This document shows positions 18,989 through 28,877 of a stretch of DNA of 64,000 nucleotides, piece after piece. Source of the stretch: Nostoc punctiforme NIES-2108 (lineage in GTDB: Bacteria; Cyanobacteriota; Cyanobacteriia; Cyanobacteriales; Nostocaceae); the NCBI GenBank assembly GCA_003326195.1, contig LXQE01000136.1:453871-517870 (forward strand). The letters are read 5' to 3'. The translations under genes were made by a program, and so were the position numbers. The notes beneath the pieces are model-generated. The model did no database searches. It saw only the letters and a program-made list of their open reading frames with translations, and was not told where the DNA came from. How positions within the stretch are numbered: the first letter of the stretch is position 1; every line of letters begins with the position of its first letter.

Positions 18989-19071
18989 TGATGTTAGCGA
19001 AAATACAATTTCGGTAACACTAACTTCCAAACCACAGAATTCGTAGACTTATTGGGAATATTTGGTCTACG

Positions 19072-19595
19072 GAAGTAGTAGTTAGCGATCCGGTATTCGA
19101 TAGTTTTAGCAAGACGTTTAGTGGTATTACCGTTGCAGTAGCTAAGGATGCGGTTGATCAGGGTGGGAATATTAACCTACAAGCCGATCGCCTGCGGGTT
19201 TTTAACGGGGGACAGATCACCTCATCAAGTTTGGGTCAGGGTTCTGCTGGCAGTGTCAATCTGCGAGTCAATGACATAGATGTGCAGCGAATCTCTCAAC
19301 CTTTATCCGATGGTGGGATACTGCCTAGTAGCATCACCGCATCCTCAGCAAATGCCTTTACTGCTCGGTCAGTGAATATCAGATATGACAGCTTGTGTGT
19401 GCGTGATGGCGCAGAAATTACCGTCAGCAATAATTCTGGAACAGGGGATGCGGGTAATCTCAATATTAACGCTTGTAATATCTTCCTCGATAATGGAGCC
19501 AGCGAGCCGAAGTGAATGGAGGTAGTCGTGGTAACATCCGTCTCCAAGCAAGCGATTTTCTCTTGTTGCGGCGCGGCAGTAGCATCATTAGTTAA
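19072..19595 (+). pseudogene. Decayed TpsA/hemagglutinin fragment
   Basis: Translation gives beta-helix repeat sequence of the TpsA type: QGGNINLQADRLRVFNGG, then SSLGQGSAGSVNLRVND and SGTGDAGNLNINACNIFLDN. The first frame stops at 19513. The repeat pattern then continues in another frame (EVNGGSRGNIRLQASDFL) to a stop at 19593, so at least one frameshift is visible near 19,500-19,512. No start codon, signal peptide or secretion domain is present. It is the remnant of a second hemagglutinin copy, probably made by duplication or recombination with the intact gene upstream. Confidence 0.8.
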
Positions 19596-19652
19596 TTAAA
19601 TTTTAAGGTTATATAATATACAAAATAATTAATCTCTTTAGTGATATTACTT

Positions 19653-22217
19653 ATGATTTTCCAAGTTAAACAACTTCGTTGGCTATATATCAGTCTGGGT
19701 ATTTTGAGCTTGTGTTTGGCAATAACCATTACACCTACTAGAGCATCTCTGTCAGTACCAACAACTTCTAGCCTGAATGTGTCAGCATCGACTTCTCAAC
19801 CGACTAATTGGCTAGAACAGGGACGAAACCTTTACCATTCAGGACGCTTTGCAGAAGCAGTGACGATTTGGCAAACGGCAGCACAACAGTATCATACCCA
19901 AGGCGATCGCCAGGGCGAAGCTCTAAGTTTAAGTTACCTGTCACTGACACAACAGGAGCTGAATCAATGGCAAGCAGCTCAACAGTCTATTGAGCAAAGT
20001 CTGAAACTGTTGCAAACCTCCATTCCCTCTGCTGATGCAATTCTCTGGGCACAAGCACTCAATACCCAAGCAAATTTGCAATTGCATACTGGCAAAGCCG
20101 AAACCGCCCTCGAAAGTTGGCAACAAGCTCAAAAATTTTATGAGCAAGCAGGTGACGCAATGGGAAGCCTGGGTAGTCAAATCAACCAGGCACAAGCTTT
20201 ACAAACTTTAGGATTTTACCGCCGTTCTAAACAACAGTTAGAGGCACTGACTCAAAAACTCCAAGGGATGCCGGATAATGAAATCAAAGTCAGTGGACTG
20301 CGATCGCTTGGTTTAGCCTTGCAAATAATTGGCGATTCTAGTAAAAGTCAACAGATTTTAGAGCAAAGTTTAGCGATCGCCCAGAAAATTGCAGCGAAAC
20401 CCCATTTGAGTTCTATCCTGATAAGCCTCGGTCAAACTGCCGTTGACTTGGAAGATCCAGAATCAGCATTAAATTACTTTGAACAGGCTCAACTCTTAAC
20501 AACTAACCCAAGCGATCAGTTACAAGCGCGTTTAGCTCAGTTCAAACTTTTCCTCAATTACGACAAACTGGAGTTTGTTAACCCACTCGCACCTCAACTA
20601 CTCCAACAACTCCGGGAACTGCCCCCCAGTCACACCTCACTCTACGCAGCGATCAATTTTGTTGCCACCCTAGATCGTCAGTCAAATCCTGACCAAATCC
20701 TACCTCTGAAGGATTTGGCGCAGCTGATGGCAGTCACAGTCAAATCTGCACAGCAAATTCAGGATACTCAAGCCGAAGCTCATGCACTAAATCAGTGGGG
20801 AAAACTCTATCAGCGTACACAGCAATTATCTGAAGCGCAGGAGTTAACTCAGAAATCCCTCAACATTGCCCACCAACTCCAAGCTAACGATATTATTGCT
20901 CAATCTGCTTGGCAGGTGGGACAGTTGTATAAACAACAAGGCGATCGCTCAAAAGCGATTACCGCCTATACAGAAGCAGTCAACGCCTTAAAGGCACTGC
21001 GGGCAGATTTGGTGGCTATCAACCCTGATGTCCAGTTCTCTTTTCGCACTAGTGTGGAGCCTGTCTACCGGGAACTGGTTGATTTACTTCTAGAGAATCA
21101 ACCTAGTCAAGCAGAACTAATACAAGCTCGTGAATTGATTGAGGCACTTCAAATTGCGGAACTCGATAACTTTTTTCGGGAAGCCTGTTTAGATAAAACT
21201 CAACAAATTGATCAGGTTGATCCTACTGCAACCGTCATTTATCCAATCATCCTGCCAGATCGTTTAACAGTAATTCTCTCCAAAGCAGGGCAACCACTCC
21301 GTTCCTATGTCACTCACAAACCTCAAGCGGAAATTGAGCAGACTTTAGACAATTTTTTGGTTGCTCTTAATCCTGTTTCCGATTCCCAAGACAGAGATCG
21401 ATTGTCTCAACAAATTTATAGTTGGTTGATTCGTCCAGAGGAGGCAGATCAAGCATTGATTGATACCAAAACATTGGTGTTTGTTTTGGATGGTCGATTG
21501 CGGAATATTCCCATAGCAGCTCTTTTTGACGGTAAGCAATATCTGATCGAGAAGTATGCTGTGGCGCTCTCGCCAGGATTGCAACTGATGGCGATGCGAT
21601 CGCTTCATCAAAACCAGATGAATGCGATCGTCGGTGGCATTAGCCAATCTCGCGCTGGCTTTAGTGCTTTGCCTGCTGTGGAATCAGAGGTAAAACAAAT
21701 TTCCAAGTCAGTATCGTCCTCTGTGTTGCTAAACCAGGAATTTACTAGTCAAGCCCTCGCTAAACAAGTGAAATCCAGTAGTGCAGGTATTGTCCACCTA
21801 GCAACCCACGGACAGTTTAGTTCCCGCCTAGAAGATACCTTCTTGCTCACTTGGGATGGACAAGTCAATGTTAAAGAGTTATCTGAACTCCTAAAAAATC
21901 GGGGTAGCGATCCATCGAAAGCCATCGAGTTGTTGGTACTAAGTGCCTGTGATACAGCAGCAGGAGACGATCGCGCCGTCCTGGGACTAGCAGGCTTGGC
22001 TGTCAAATCTGGCGCTCGCTCAACTATCGCCACCCTATGGCCCGTCAAAGATCGGGCAGCCGCGATGCTAATGACTCGTTTCTATGAAGAACTGCGACAA
22101 CCCAAAATCACTAAAGCCGAAGCACTAAGACAAGCACAAATTAGCCTAATTCGCCAAACTGATTTCCACGAACCGTTCTTTTGGTCTGGCTTTGTTTTGA
22201 TCGGTAACTGGATTTAG
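19653..22217 (+). CDS. Exported TPR-CHAT domain protein (caspase-like peptidase family)
   Basis: The ATG at 19653 is chosen because it gives a clean signal peptide (MIFQVKQLRWLYISLGIL...TRAS); a GTG at 19641 is in frame. The product is 854 residues. TPR-type helices fill ~60-430, with repeats such as EALSLSYLSLTQQELNQWQA. The last ~290 residues are a CHAT domain carrying the caspase-like dyad: His719 in HLATHG and Cys766 in LSACDTAAGDD. CHAT proteases are clan CD peptidases, some of which act in bacterial defence or proteolytic signalling. The signal peptide places this one outside the cytoplasm. Its neighbours are TPS, DUF928 and CHASE2 kinase genes, so it may process the secreted adhesin; that role is inference. 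Confidence 0.92.
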   Translation: MIFQVKQLRWLYISLGILSLCLAITITPTRASLSVPTTSSLNVSASTSQPTNWLEQGRNLYHSGRFAEAVTIWQTAAQQYHTQGDRQGEALSLSYLSLTQQELNQWQAAQQSIEQSLKLLQTSIPSADAILWAQALNTQANLQLHTGKAETALESWQQAQKFYEQAGDAMGSLGSQINQAQALQTLGFYRRSKQQLEALTQKLQGMPDNEIKVSGLRSLGLALQIIGDSSKSQQILEQSLAIAQKIAAKPHLSSILISLGQTAVDLEDPESALNYFEQAQLLTTNPSDQLQARLAQFKLFLNYDKLEFVNPLAPQLLQQLRELPPSHTSLYAAINFVATLDRQSNPDQILPLKDLAQLMAVTVKSAQQIQDTQAEAHALNQWGKLYQRTQQLSEAQELTQKSLNIAHQLQANDIIAQSAWQVGQLYKQQGDRSKAITAYTEAVNALKALRADLVAINPDVQFSFRTSVEPVYRELVDLLLENQPSQAELIQARELIEALQIAELDNFFREACLDKTQQIDQVDPTATVIYPIILPDRLTVILSKAGQPLRSYVTHKPQAEIEQTLDNFLVALNPVSDSQDRDRLSQQIYSWLIRPEEADQALIDTKTLVFVLDGRLRNIPIAALFDGKQYLIEKYAVALSPGLQLMAMRSLHQNQMNAIVGGISQSRAGFSALPAVESEVKQISKSVSSSVLLNQEFTSQALAKQVKSSSAGIVHLATHGQFSSRLEDTFLLTWDGQVNVKELSELLKNRGSDPSKAIELLVLSACDTAAGDDRAVLGLAGLAVKSGARSTIATLWPVKDRAAAMLMTRFYEELRQPKITKAEALRQAQISLIRQTDFHEPFFWSGFVLIGNWI

Positions 22218-22410
22218 GTAAGTAATACAACGGAGTATTTTGCCAATAACTTACGCTATTTTTTACACGATTTCAGATCAAGCTCGCCTATACTGCTAAT
22301 AGAAGTTCCCTAACTTTACTGTTACTTAGACTTATTCTCTGAGCTTCTGACCATAGTCGAAACAAACGTATTTTGTTTGTATCACATTGCAATGACATAA
22401 GGAAAACATC

Positions 22411-23331
22411 ATGAAACGTCGATATTTAGCTAGTACATTGAGCGTCATCGCTCTGATCGCTAGCACTACATGGACTAGTGCTCATGCTATTACATTTACC
22501 CCACCCGCCAACAGTGGCGCTCCTAGACAAGCAACCGGAGGAGCTTCTCGCGGTAGTATATTTACACCTACTGCTGGGAAAGGTGCGCCTAGACAAGCAA
22601 CCGGAGGAGCTTCTCGCGGCAACCTCTTTACACCTGCCGTCGGGAAAGGTACACCCAGACAGGCAACAGGAGGAGCTTCTCGCGGCAACCTCTTTACACC
22701 TGCCGCAGGCAAAGGCGTTCCCCAACAAGCAAGTGCGGGTGCTTCTCGCGTTGGTACTTACTACTTAAATCCATCGATTACAAATACAACGCAACCAGCA
22801 GCGCTAATCGCCCTCTTGCCCCAAAACTTCTATGGCACAACAGTGTCTGAACGTCCCACAATATTGGTGTATATCCCGGCTTCTAATGCCCAAGAAGCAG
22901 TGTTCAGCCTCAAGGATGAAGCTGGCAATATGCAACATCAAATGAACATTTCAGTTCCAGAGAAAACTGGAGTAATCGCGATCAAATTACCAGCGAATGC
23001 ACCCGCTTTAGCCGTTGGTAAAAACTATCAATGGTTCCTAGCACTTAAAGTAGATGGTCAACTCAGTCCGAGTACGCCTTACGTCGATGGTTGGATTCAG
23101 CGTATCCAGCCCAGCGCAGAGTTGGCAACAGCAATCCAAGAGCAAGATGCTCTGAAGCGGGCTACTATTTTGGGTAAAAACGGTGTTTGGTATGACTGTG
23201 TGGCAACACTTGCATCGGTATATACTACTCAACCTAACAATGCAACTCTCCGAAAACAATGGGAAGAACTTCTATCCTCAGTGAGTTTGAAGGAGATTGT
23301 AACAGCGAACTTATTAGCATCTACTAACTAA
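22411..23331 (+). CDS. DUF928 domain protein with tandem-repeated N-terminus, exported
   Basis: The 306-residue protein has a signal peptide ([15 protein letters not shown]). Next come four tandem copies of a ~22-residue unit built around [17 protein letters not shown] (residues ~28-112). The DUF928 domain follows ([20 protein letters not shown], then [12 protein letters not shown] and [11 protein letters not shown]). DUF928 proteins are found mainly in cyanobacteria beside CHAT, TPS and CHASE2 genes, and their function is unknown. The DNA repeats have a 66-bp period and are nearly identical, so copy number is likely to vary by slippage. AAGGA precedes the ATG. Confidence 0.9.
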   Translation: MKRRYLASTLSVIALIASTTWTSAHAITFTPPANSGAPRQATGGASRGSIFTPTAGKGAPRQATGGASRGNLFTPAVGKGTPRQATGGASRGNLFTPAAGKGVPQQASAGASRVGTYYLNPSITNTTQPAALIALLPQNFYGTTVSERPTILVYIPASNAQEAVFSLKDEAGNMQHQMNISVPEKTGVIAIKLPANAPALAVGKNYQWFLALKVDGQLSPSTPYVDGWIQRIQPSAELATAIQEQDALKRATILGKNGVWYDCVATLASVYTTQPNNATLRKQWEELLSSVSLKEIVTANLLASTN

Positions 23332-23485
23332 TGCCAATTTGGGGATTGGGCATTGGGTTAAGAGTAATTATTCTCTTTATTCTCTTTGTTCCCCTCTTTT
23401 TCCTTCCACCCAGTCCCCAATTATCCCTTATCCCGTTCAGGGGCACCACCTTCCCCAATCCCAACCCCCATTGTATGGCACAAAT

Positions 23486-26362
23486 ATGTGGCGCAGATTC
23501 CAGGCTTTTATCCAACATACTCGCAGCGTTTTAATTATTACTCCCAGCGTTGCCTTGACGGTTATAGTTGGGCAATCGTTGGGACTTTTCAATTTACCGG
23601 AATGGAAAATTCGCGACGAATGGGTTCGTCAGCGATCTTCAGAGGCGATGCCTATGGCGGGCTACGCCTACGCAGATGAGATTGTGATTGTTACAATTGA
23701 TGAGCGCGATATCCAATCAGTACGTAAATGGCCAGTTCCAGACTGGGCGCTAGCACGATTACTAGAAAAAATCCGGGCGCAGCAGCCGAGAGCCATTGGC
23801 TTGGATCTCTATCGAGATTTACCCGAAGGAAGCGGACACGAGCAACTTGTTCAAGTCTTTCGCAATACTCCCAATTTAATCGGAGTTGAGAAAATTACCG
23901 GTGAACGCGTCAATCCTCCACCGGAATTGAAAAAAAAGGATCAAGTAGGATTAGCAGATTTAGTCTTGGATGGCGATCACTTTGTACGTCGTGCCCTCCT
24001 GACAGCTGAAGATGCTAAAGAGCAAAACACTATTAAAGCTGGACTGGCAACCCTAGTAGCTCTAAAGTACCTCGAAGCTGAAAAAATTAGCTTAGAAAGC
24101 ATTGACCCCCAACAGCAAAAGTTTCAGTTGGGTAAGGAAATTTACTTACCACTGCAAAATCAAGAAGCAGGTTATACCGATGCCGATTTAGGAGGCTATC
24201 AAATTCTGCTCAATTGGCATGGTTCAGAAGCCGCATTTCGGACAGTTGCGATGCGCGATGTATTAGCAGGGAAAATTCCGGTAGATTTGATGCGCGATCG
24301 CATGGTATTTATTGGGTCAATCGCCTCCAGTACCAATGATTTCTTCAGCACACCCTTCTCTTCCTGGATCTCTGCTCAAAAACCCACTCCAGGTGTGGTT
24401 GTTCACGCCAATATTGCTCATCAACTAGTACGAGGAGCAAAAACAGGAAAAGCCAGTCTGCACGGTGTTTCTGGCATTTATTTATCACTCTGGATTGTTT
24501 TGTGGTCTGTCATTGGTTCTACGGGCAGTTGGTTATTATCCAGTAACAGGCTGCGGATTCCCGGCGGCAAAATTCTTTGGGCAACTGTAGGCATCAGTGG
24601 AGCCTGTATATGGGGTGGCTATGGGATGTTTTTGTATGGTGTTTTAATTCCAGTAACACCCACTTTAGCGGCGTTTATCGGTAGTGTGATTGCAACAACT
24701 AATGCCTATAAACAGCGCAAGTTAGAAGAAACAAATCGCCAACTGGAAATTGCCAACAGTCAACTATTGGATTATTCCAAAACCTTAGAGACAAAAGTCG
24801 AAGAACGAACTCATGAATTAGTTGAGGCAAAGCAAGCTGCCGATGCTGCCAATCAGGCCAAGAGTGAGTTTCTCGCCAATATGAGCCACGAACTACGCAC
24901 ACCTCTCAATGGCATCCTTGGTTTTGCCCAGGTACTAGAAGGATCGCCAAACATGACAGCTAAAAACCTAGAAGGGGTTAGCATTATCTACCAATGCGGT
25001 TCGCATCTTTTGATGCTGATCAATGACATTCTCGATCTCTCGAAGATAGAAGCAAGGAAATTGGATTTGGTTGTCACTAGTGTGCATCTGCCCAGTTTCT
25101 TACATGGTGTAACAGAGATTTGTGGTATCCGGGCTGAACAGAAAGGGATTAGATTTAATATTTTAATTAGCGATCGTCTACCACTTGCCGTTGAAGTTGA
25201 TGAAAAACGGCTGCGGCAAGTGTTAATTAACTTGCTGGGCAACGCAATCAAATTTACAGATAGCGGTAGTGTAACGTTCAAAGTGGAAGTCATTAGTCAA
25301 GAGTCTAAACAAACGACGCCACTTGCTTCACTTGGGGAGACCCCAAGACCGCAGTGGCTCACCAATGACAATGGACAAATGACACATCAAAAGATTCGTT
25401 TTCAAATTGAAGATACGGGTATTGGGATGTTACCAGACCAACTTGAGAAAATCTTTTTGCCCTTTGAGCAAGTGGGTGAAGCAGGACAACGATCTGAAGG
25501 TACTGGCTTGGGATTGGCCATTAGCCAAAGAATTGCGGCATTGATGGGGAGCCAAATTCAGGTGCAAAGCCACCTGGGTGAAGGAAGTCTGTTTTGGCTG
25601 GATTTGACAGTATCAGTACCACTCGATGTCTACGACGGGCTACGCCTACATGATTGGCGTGGAGGAGCGATGTCTAAGACTGATTACAACCCAACTCCCC
25701 AGAAAATTACTGGGATTCAGGGTAGTGCGCCTCAGATTCTGATTGTTGATGACGATCGCAACCACTGTTCTATGTTAACCAGTCTGCTGCAAGAAATTGG
25801 CTGTCAAACCCTAGAAGCGACCGATGGCAAACATGGGCTACAGATAGCAATTGAACACAATCCAGATGTGATTCTGCTTGATTTAGCCATGCCGAATATG
25901 GATGGTTTTGAGCTAATGGTTCACCTGCAAGAGAATCCGCAAACCCGTTCTATTCCTATTATTGTCTCTAGTGCCAGCGTTTTTGAGTCAAATCGCCAGC
26001 GGAGTTTAGAAGCAGGGGCAACAGCCTTTCTAGCCAAACCTCTCCAGATTGAGGAACTACTCAATAGACTGCGATCGCTGTTGGGGGTGGAATGGATATA
26101 TGCCGAATCTTCGCCTCCCAAAGGCGAGCAGATCGCTAGTAGTGAATGGATTCTACCATCCCAAGAAGTTTTGCAACAACTCTATCATTTAGCAATGATG
26201 GGAGATATCTCGGCGATTGAGGGAATGTTAAGAGAACTAATTGAGCAAAATAATCAACTAGCTCCCTTTGCGGCAGAGTTAAGCAAACTCACTGCCAATT
26301 TCCAAACCGGAAAAATCCGTAAGTTACTCAAATCATTTGTTACAACGGAGTTACATCCATGA
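23486..26362 (+). CDS. CHASE2 hybrid sensor histidine kinase / response regulator
   Basis: The ATG at 23486 is preferred; the in-frame extension to 23339 translates repeat-type intergenic sequence. The product is 958 residues. It has a first membrane helix near 15-35, a periplasmic CHASE2 sensor (~40-320), and a membrane block (~330-410) with the usual several helices. A coiled linker follows, then HisKA with [11 protein letters not shown] (His ~467), HATPase with ENT-type N box (NLLGNAIKF), DTGIGM and GTGLGLAIS, and a receiver domain with phospho-acceptor Asp799 in [11 protein letters not shown]. It probably senses an extracytoplasmic cue and passes phosphate to the partner encoded 4 bp upstream of its stop. 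Three dispersed repeats lie inside the gene, one of them inside the ATPase domain. Confidence 0.93.
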   Translation: MWRRFQAFIQHTRSVLIITPSVALTVIVGQSLGLFNLPEWKIRDEWVRQRSSEAMPMAGYAYADEIVIVTIDERDIQSVRKWPVPDWALARLLEKIRAQQPRAIGLDLYRDLPEGSGHEQLVQVFRNTPNLIGVEKITGERVNPPPELKKKDQVGLADLVLDGDHFVRRALLTAEDAKEQNTIKAGLATLVALKYLEAEKISLESIDPQQQKFQLGKEIYLPLQNQEAGYTDADLGGYQILLNWHGSEAAFRTVAMRDVLAGKIPVDLMRDRMVFIGSIASSTNDFFSTPFSSWISAQKPTPGVVVHANIAHQLVRGAKTGKASLHGVSGIYLSLWIVLWSVIGSTGSWLLSSNRLRIPGGKILWATVGISGACIWGGYGMFLYGVLIPVTPTLAAFIGSVIATTNAYKQRKLEETNRQLEIANSQLLDYSKTLETKVEERTHELVEAKQAADAANQAKSEFLANMSHELRTPLNGILGFAQVLEGSPNMTAKNLEGVSIIYQCGSHLLMLINDILDLSKIEARKLDLVVTSVHLPSFLHGVTEICGIRAEQKGIRFNILISDRLPLAVEVDEKRLRQVLINLLGNAIKFTDSGSVTFKVEVISQESKQTTPLASLGETPRPQWLTNDNGQMTHQKIRFQIEDTGIGMLPDQLEKIFLPFEQVGEAGQRSEGTGLGLAISQRIAALMGSQIQVQSHLGEGSLFWLDLTVSVPLDVYDGLRLHDWRGGAMSKTDYNPTPQKITGIQGSAPQILIVDDDRNHCSMLTSLLQEIGCQTLEATDGKHGLQIAIEHNPDVILLDLAMPNMDGFELMVHLQENPQTRSIPIIVSSASVFESNRQRSLEAGATAFLAKPLQIEELLNRLRSLLGVEWIYAESSPPKGEQIASSEWILPSQEVLQQLYHLAMMGDISAIEGMLRELIEQNNQLAPFAAELSKLTANFQTGKIRKLLKSFVTTELHP
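23645..23673 (+). repeat. Dispersed repeat variant inside CHASE2 kinase gene
   Basis: This is a relative of the GATGTCTACGA... repeat (shared core GGGCTACGCCTACGC), read in a different frame here. It encodes [10 protein letters not shown] between the first helix and the CHASE2 core, so the insertion kept the frame. Confidence 0.6.
25318..25358. repeat. 41-bp palindromic repeat inside the HATPase region of the CHASE2 kinase gene
   Basis: The outer arms GCCACTTGC and GCAGTGGC and the inner perfect stem CTTGGGG-AGA-CCCCAAG form a hairpin. Immediately after it comes heptamer-like sequence (CCAATGACAATGGACAAATG), also of intergenic repeat type. The combined ~70 bp is read through and encodes a linker between two strands of the ATPase domain. 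Confidence 0.7.
25625..25649 (+). repeat. Dispersed ~25-bp repeat between ATPase and receiver domains
   Basis: This copy is nearly identical to the one at 18767-18792 and in the same reading frame, encoding DVYDGLRL. It lies in the linker between the HATPase and receiver domains of the CHASE2 kinase. Confidence 0.75.
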
Positions 26363-27660
26363 TCGCTGTTCCTATCTCGAAACCCATACATATTTTATTA
26401 GTGGATGACAATCCAAACAATCTCAAGGTGCTAGCGGAAGCGATTCACAAGTGTGGCTGGAAAGCCCTGATGGCAACAGATGGGGAGTCAGCGATCGAAC
26501 AAACAGAATATGCTCATCCCGATCTCATACTCTTGGATGTAATGATGGCAGGTATTGATGGATTTGAAACTTGTCGGAGACTGAAAATCAATCCCATCAC
26601 TGAGAATATTCCGGTGATTTTCATGACTGCCCTATCCGATTCTACAGACAAGGTGGCTGGACTGGAAATAGGTGCGGTTGACTATATTACCAAACCCTTT
26701 CAACATGAAGAAGTCATTGCCCGTTTAAAGTTACACCTCAAAATTTCCCATTTCACCCGCACATTAGAAGAACGTGTGCAAGAACGCACCGCAGAATTAA
26801 CTCAATCTCTACAACAGTTACAGCAAACCCAACTACAAATGATCCAGAGTGAGAAAATGTCCACATTAGGGCAGTTGGTTGCAGGTATTGGTCATGAAAT
26901 TAATAATCCGGTTGGTTTCGTTGGCGGAAATTTATCTTATATTGAAGAACATGTAAATAATCTACTTCGCCTGGTGAGCCTGCAACAGGAGAAGCTAACG
27001 CAGTCAGACTCGGAAATTCAAGAGCTTCTTGAAGAAATTGACTTGGAGTATCTGGCACAGGATCTGCCGAAACTACTGGCATCAATGCACCAAGGCATTA
27101 CCCGTCTGAAAGATATCAGTCTCTCTCTGAGAACTTTTACTCGCGCAGATATTTCATCTCAGATAAAGTTTCAGATTCACGAAGGAATCGATAGCACCTT
27201 AATGCTGTTGAAACATCGACTCAAAGGCAATGGCGATCGCACTAAAATCCAGGTTGTCACACAATACGGTGAGTTACCTCCAATCAGTTGCTATCCCGGA
27301 CAACTGAACCAGGTGTTCATGAATATCATCGCCAATGCCATTGATGCATTTGATGAACTCCATCAAAAAAATTCCAATCAAGATATTACTGCTGTCCCGA
27401 GTATAATCACCATCACCACATCGCTTGATCCTCAACAACAAACTGTCACAATTTGTATCCAAGATAATGGCCCCGGTATGCTTACTGAGGTGCAATCTCG
27501 AATTTTTGAGCAATCTTTCACAACCAAGGCTGTGGGCAAGGGAACCGGGCTGGGATTAGCCATTAGCTACCAAATTATTGTTGACAAACACAACGGACAA
27601 GTCAACTGCTTATCAATACCTGGTGAGGGGACAAAATTTATTATTACTCTGCCAATGTAA
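26359..27660 (+). CDS. Response regulator-histidine kinase (REC-HisKA-HATPase)
   Basis: The 433-residue soluble protein starts inside the stop of the CHASE2 kinase gene (ATGA), so the two are translationally coupled. An N-terminal receiver domain ([29 protein letters not shown]) is followed by a coiled coil. The histidine box is [12 protein letters not shown], and the ATPase motifs are [18 protein letters not shown] and GTGLGLAIS. It would receive phosphate from the CHASE2 protein and relay it onward through its own kinase core. No DNA-binding output domain is encoded in the window, so the final target lies elsewhere. Confidence 0.93.
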   Translation: MIAVPISKPIHILLVDDNPNNLKVLAEAIHKCGWKALMATDGESAIEQTEYAHPDLILLDVMMAGIDGFETCRRLKINPITENIPVIFMTALSDSTDKVAGLEIGAVDYITKPFQHEEVIARLKLHLKISHFTRTLEERVQERTAELTQSLQQLQQTQLQMIQSEKMSTLGQLVAGIGHEINNPVGFVGGNLSYIEEHVNNLLRLVSLQQEKLTQSDSEIQELLEEIDLEYLAQDLPKLLASMHQGITRLKDISLSLRTFTRADISSQIKFQIHEGIDSTLMLLKHRLKGNGDRTKIQVVTQYGELPPISCYPGQLNQVFMNIIANAIDAFDELHQKNSNQDITAVPSIITITTSLDPQQQTVTICIQDNGPGMLTEVQSRIFEQSFTTKAVGKGTGLGLAISYQIIVDKHNGQVNCLSIPGEGTKFIITLPM

Positions 27661-28314
27661 CTGAATATACATGATTGTTAACAGGAATTCTGCAACTCAA
27701 CATAACTATACTTGATTTAGCCTATCCTGAGTAAAACCAGATTTACTTTACGAATCAGCTCTAAAGGTTGCACCTGATTTTATTAATTATTTGGAAGTAT
27801 ACAACAAATAAATTATCCAATCTTGTCAGATGGACTGAAAAGCCCGCCTTTGGCTACAGTTGGGCGAGACGCCCAGCCCACAAGAGTTAATTGGATATTT
27901 TTTGATTTGGAAGTCCCTTAACCAATGCAAGAGCAAGGCGATCGCTCTAAATAAATCACAAACCCTCTTGAAAAGTTTTTCAAGAGGGTTTGTGTAATTA
28001 CTTATTGTAGTAGTGACAAAAAGTTCCCTCAGTAAATTGTTTGTTCCGTTAGGTAGTGCCAATTTAACCATCAGAACCCCAGGTTCTAGCCACTGTCACT
28101 TAAAAACTCGGCAGGGTAACTCTGATATCGGGTGTTTAAGATATGCCCCAACATCCACTGTAGGTCACTTTTCTTGGTAGCGCCGTTACCACCCATAACA
28201 GTAGTACTATTGCGCTCTGTTCCCAGTTTCACTCTGTAAGAATCGAGCTTACTCGGTGTGGGCAGATAAAGAGTCAAGCATGAACCTTGCTGGTAGGACT
28301 TACAACGAATCGCA
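27661..28314. other. Intergenic region between the signalling cluster and psbN
   Basis: The region contains a strong palindrome (27957-27994, listed separately) and a smaller inverted repeat near 27,862 (TGGGCGAGACGCCCA). One open frame on the minus strand (28086-28334) overlaps the psbN 3' end and is listed at low confidence. Another minus-strand frame at 27826-28071 reads through the palindromes and was rejected. Confidence 0.5.
27957..27994. terminator. Bidirectional terminator-like palindrome
   Basis: CACAAACCCTCTTGAAAA and its exact complement form 18-bp arms separated by 2 bases. A folded RNA would have a ~14-bp stem flanked by A and T runs on either strand. It lies 297 bp after the REC-kinase gene and downstream of psbN on the other strand, so it could terminate both. 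It could also be a mobile palindrome. Confidence 0.5.
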
Positions 28315-28334
28315 CTAATCTTCGTGGTCATCAA
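28086..28334 (-). CDS. Possible small hypothetical protein overlapping the psbN 3' end
   Basis: This is an 82-codon frame starting with ATGATG inside the last codons of psbN. The protein is hydrophilic (CKSYQQGSCLTLYLPTPSKL) with no motif I recognise. Overlap with psbN could reflect translational coupling, but no ribosome binding site is clear. It may be chance. Confidence 0.3.
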   Translation of the reverse strand: MMTTKISAIRCKSYQQGSCLTLYLPTPSKLDSYRVKLGTERNSTTVMGGNGATKKSDLQWMLGHILNTRYQSYPAEFLSDSG

Positions 28335-28446
28335 ACGGATCGTTCAATTCCTTGCTAGGAGGGCCAAAGGAGGTATAGATCGAAATTCCAGTGATGGCAA
28401 CTACGACGGCAGCCATAGAAATGCTAAGAACTATTGCGGGTTCCAT
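28315..28446 (-). CDS. psbN: Photosystem II protein PsbN
   Basis: This 43-codon reading frame is on the minus strand. The protein begins MEPAIVLSISMAAVVVAITG, a single membrane helix, followed by IYTSFGPPSKELNDPFDDHED. This matches the conserved PsbN pattern (YTAFGPPS..L.DPF..HED). PsbN is a thylakoid membrane protein needed for photosystem II assembly and repair rather than a stable subunit. It is divergent from psbH with 85 bp between the two starts, a conserved arrangement in cyanobacteria and plastids. Confidence 0.93.
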   Translation of the reverse strand: MEPAIVLSISMAAVVVAITGISIYTSFGPPSKELNDPFDDHED

Positions 28447-28531
28447 AATTGAGAGATAGATGATGAGTGCTATTCTTATAGAATATTACAGAAGATTAAA
28501 AAAAGCTTTGGCAAGTAATCTTAGGTGGACT

Positions 28532-28735
28532 ATGGCACAAAGGACTAGGTTGGGAGATATCCTGAAACCACTGAACTCTGAGTATGGGAAAGTGGCTCCA
28601 GGTTGGGGTACTACCCCTGTGATGGCTGTTTTTATGGCGCTATTTTTCGTGTTTCTGCTGATTATTCTGCAACTTTACAATAAATCACTGTTGGTTCAGG
28701 ATGTATTTGTCGATTGGCGCAGTTTAGGACGCTAA
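28532..28735 (+). CDS. psbH: Photosystem II reaction center protein H
   Basis: The ATG at 28532 gives the standard 67-residue PsbH starting [20 protein letters not shown]; the in-frame extension to 28460 has no family support. A single membrane helix ([20 protein letters not shown]) is followed by the lumenal end FVDWRSLGR. PsbH stabilises the QB side of photosystem II and bicarbonate binding in the thylakoid membrane. A clean stem plus T-run terminator follows at 28778. Confidence 0.96.
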   Translation: MAQRTRLGDILKPLNSEYGKVAPGWGTTPVMAVFMALFFVFLLIILQLYNKSLLVQDVFVDWRSLGR

Positions 28736-28777
28736 CGCATATCACAGCGAGTGAGTTTGGATAACAAGTTAAGTTAC

Positions 28778-28800
28778 ACCCGGTTCTTCCGGGTTTTTTT
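28778..28800 (+). terminator. Rho-independent terminator of psbH
   Basis: The stem is ACCCGG-TTCTT-CCGGGT, followed by seven T residues. It sits 42 bp after the psbH stop. Confidence 0.88.
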
Positions 28801-28877
28801 GTGAGTTGCGATTTCCGACTAGACTAACTATATATGTGAGTTTCTGTAGTGGTTCTAAAGTTTACAGGAGACAAAAA

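Noticed and set aside
23339..23485. N-terminal extension of the CHASE2 kinase
   Set aside because: The extra 49 codons translate repeat-rich intergenic sequence, and the ATG at 23486 gives the usual N-terminus.
27826..28071. 81-codon minus-strand frame after the signalling cluster
   Set aside because: It reads through two palindromes and has no protein-like composition.
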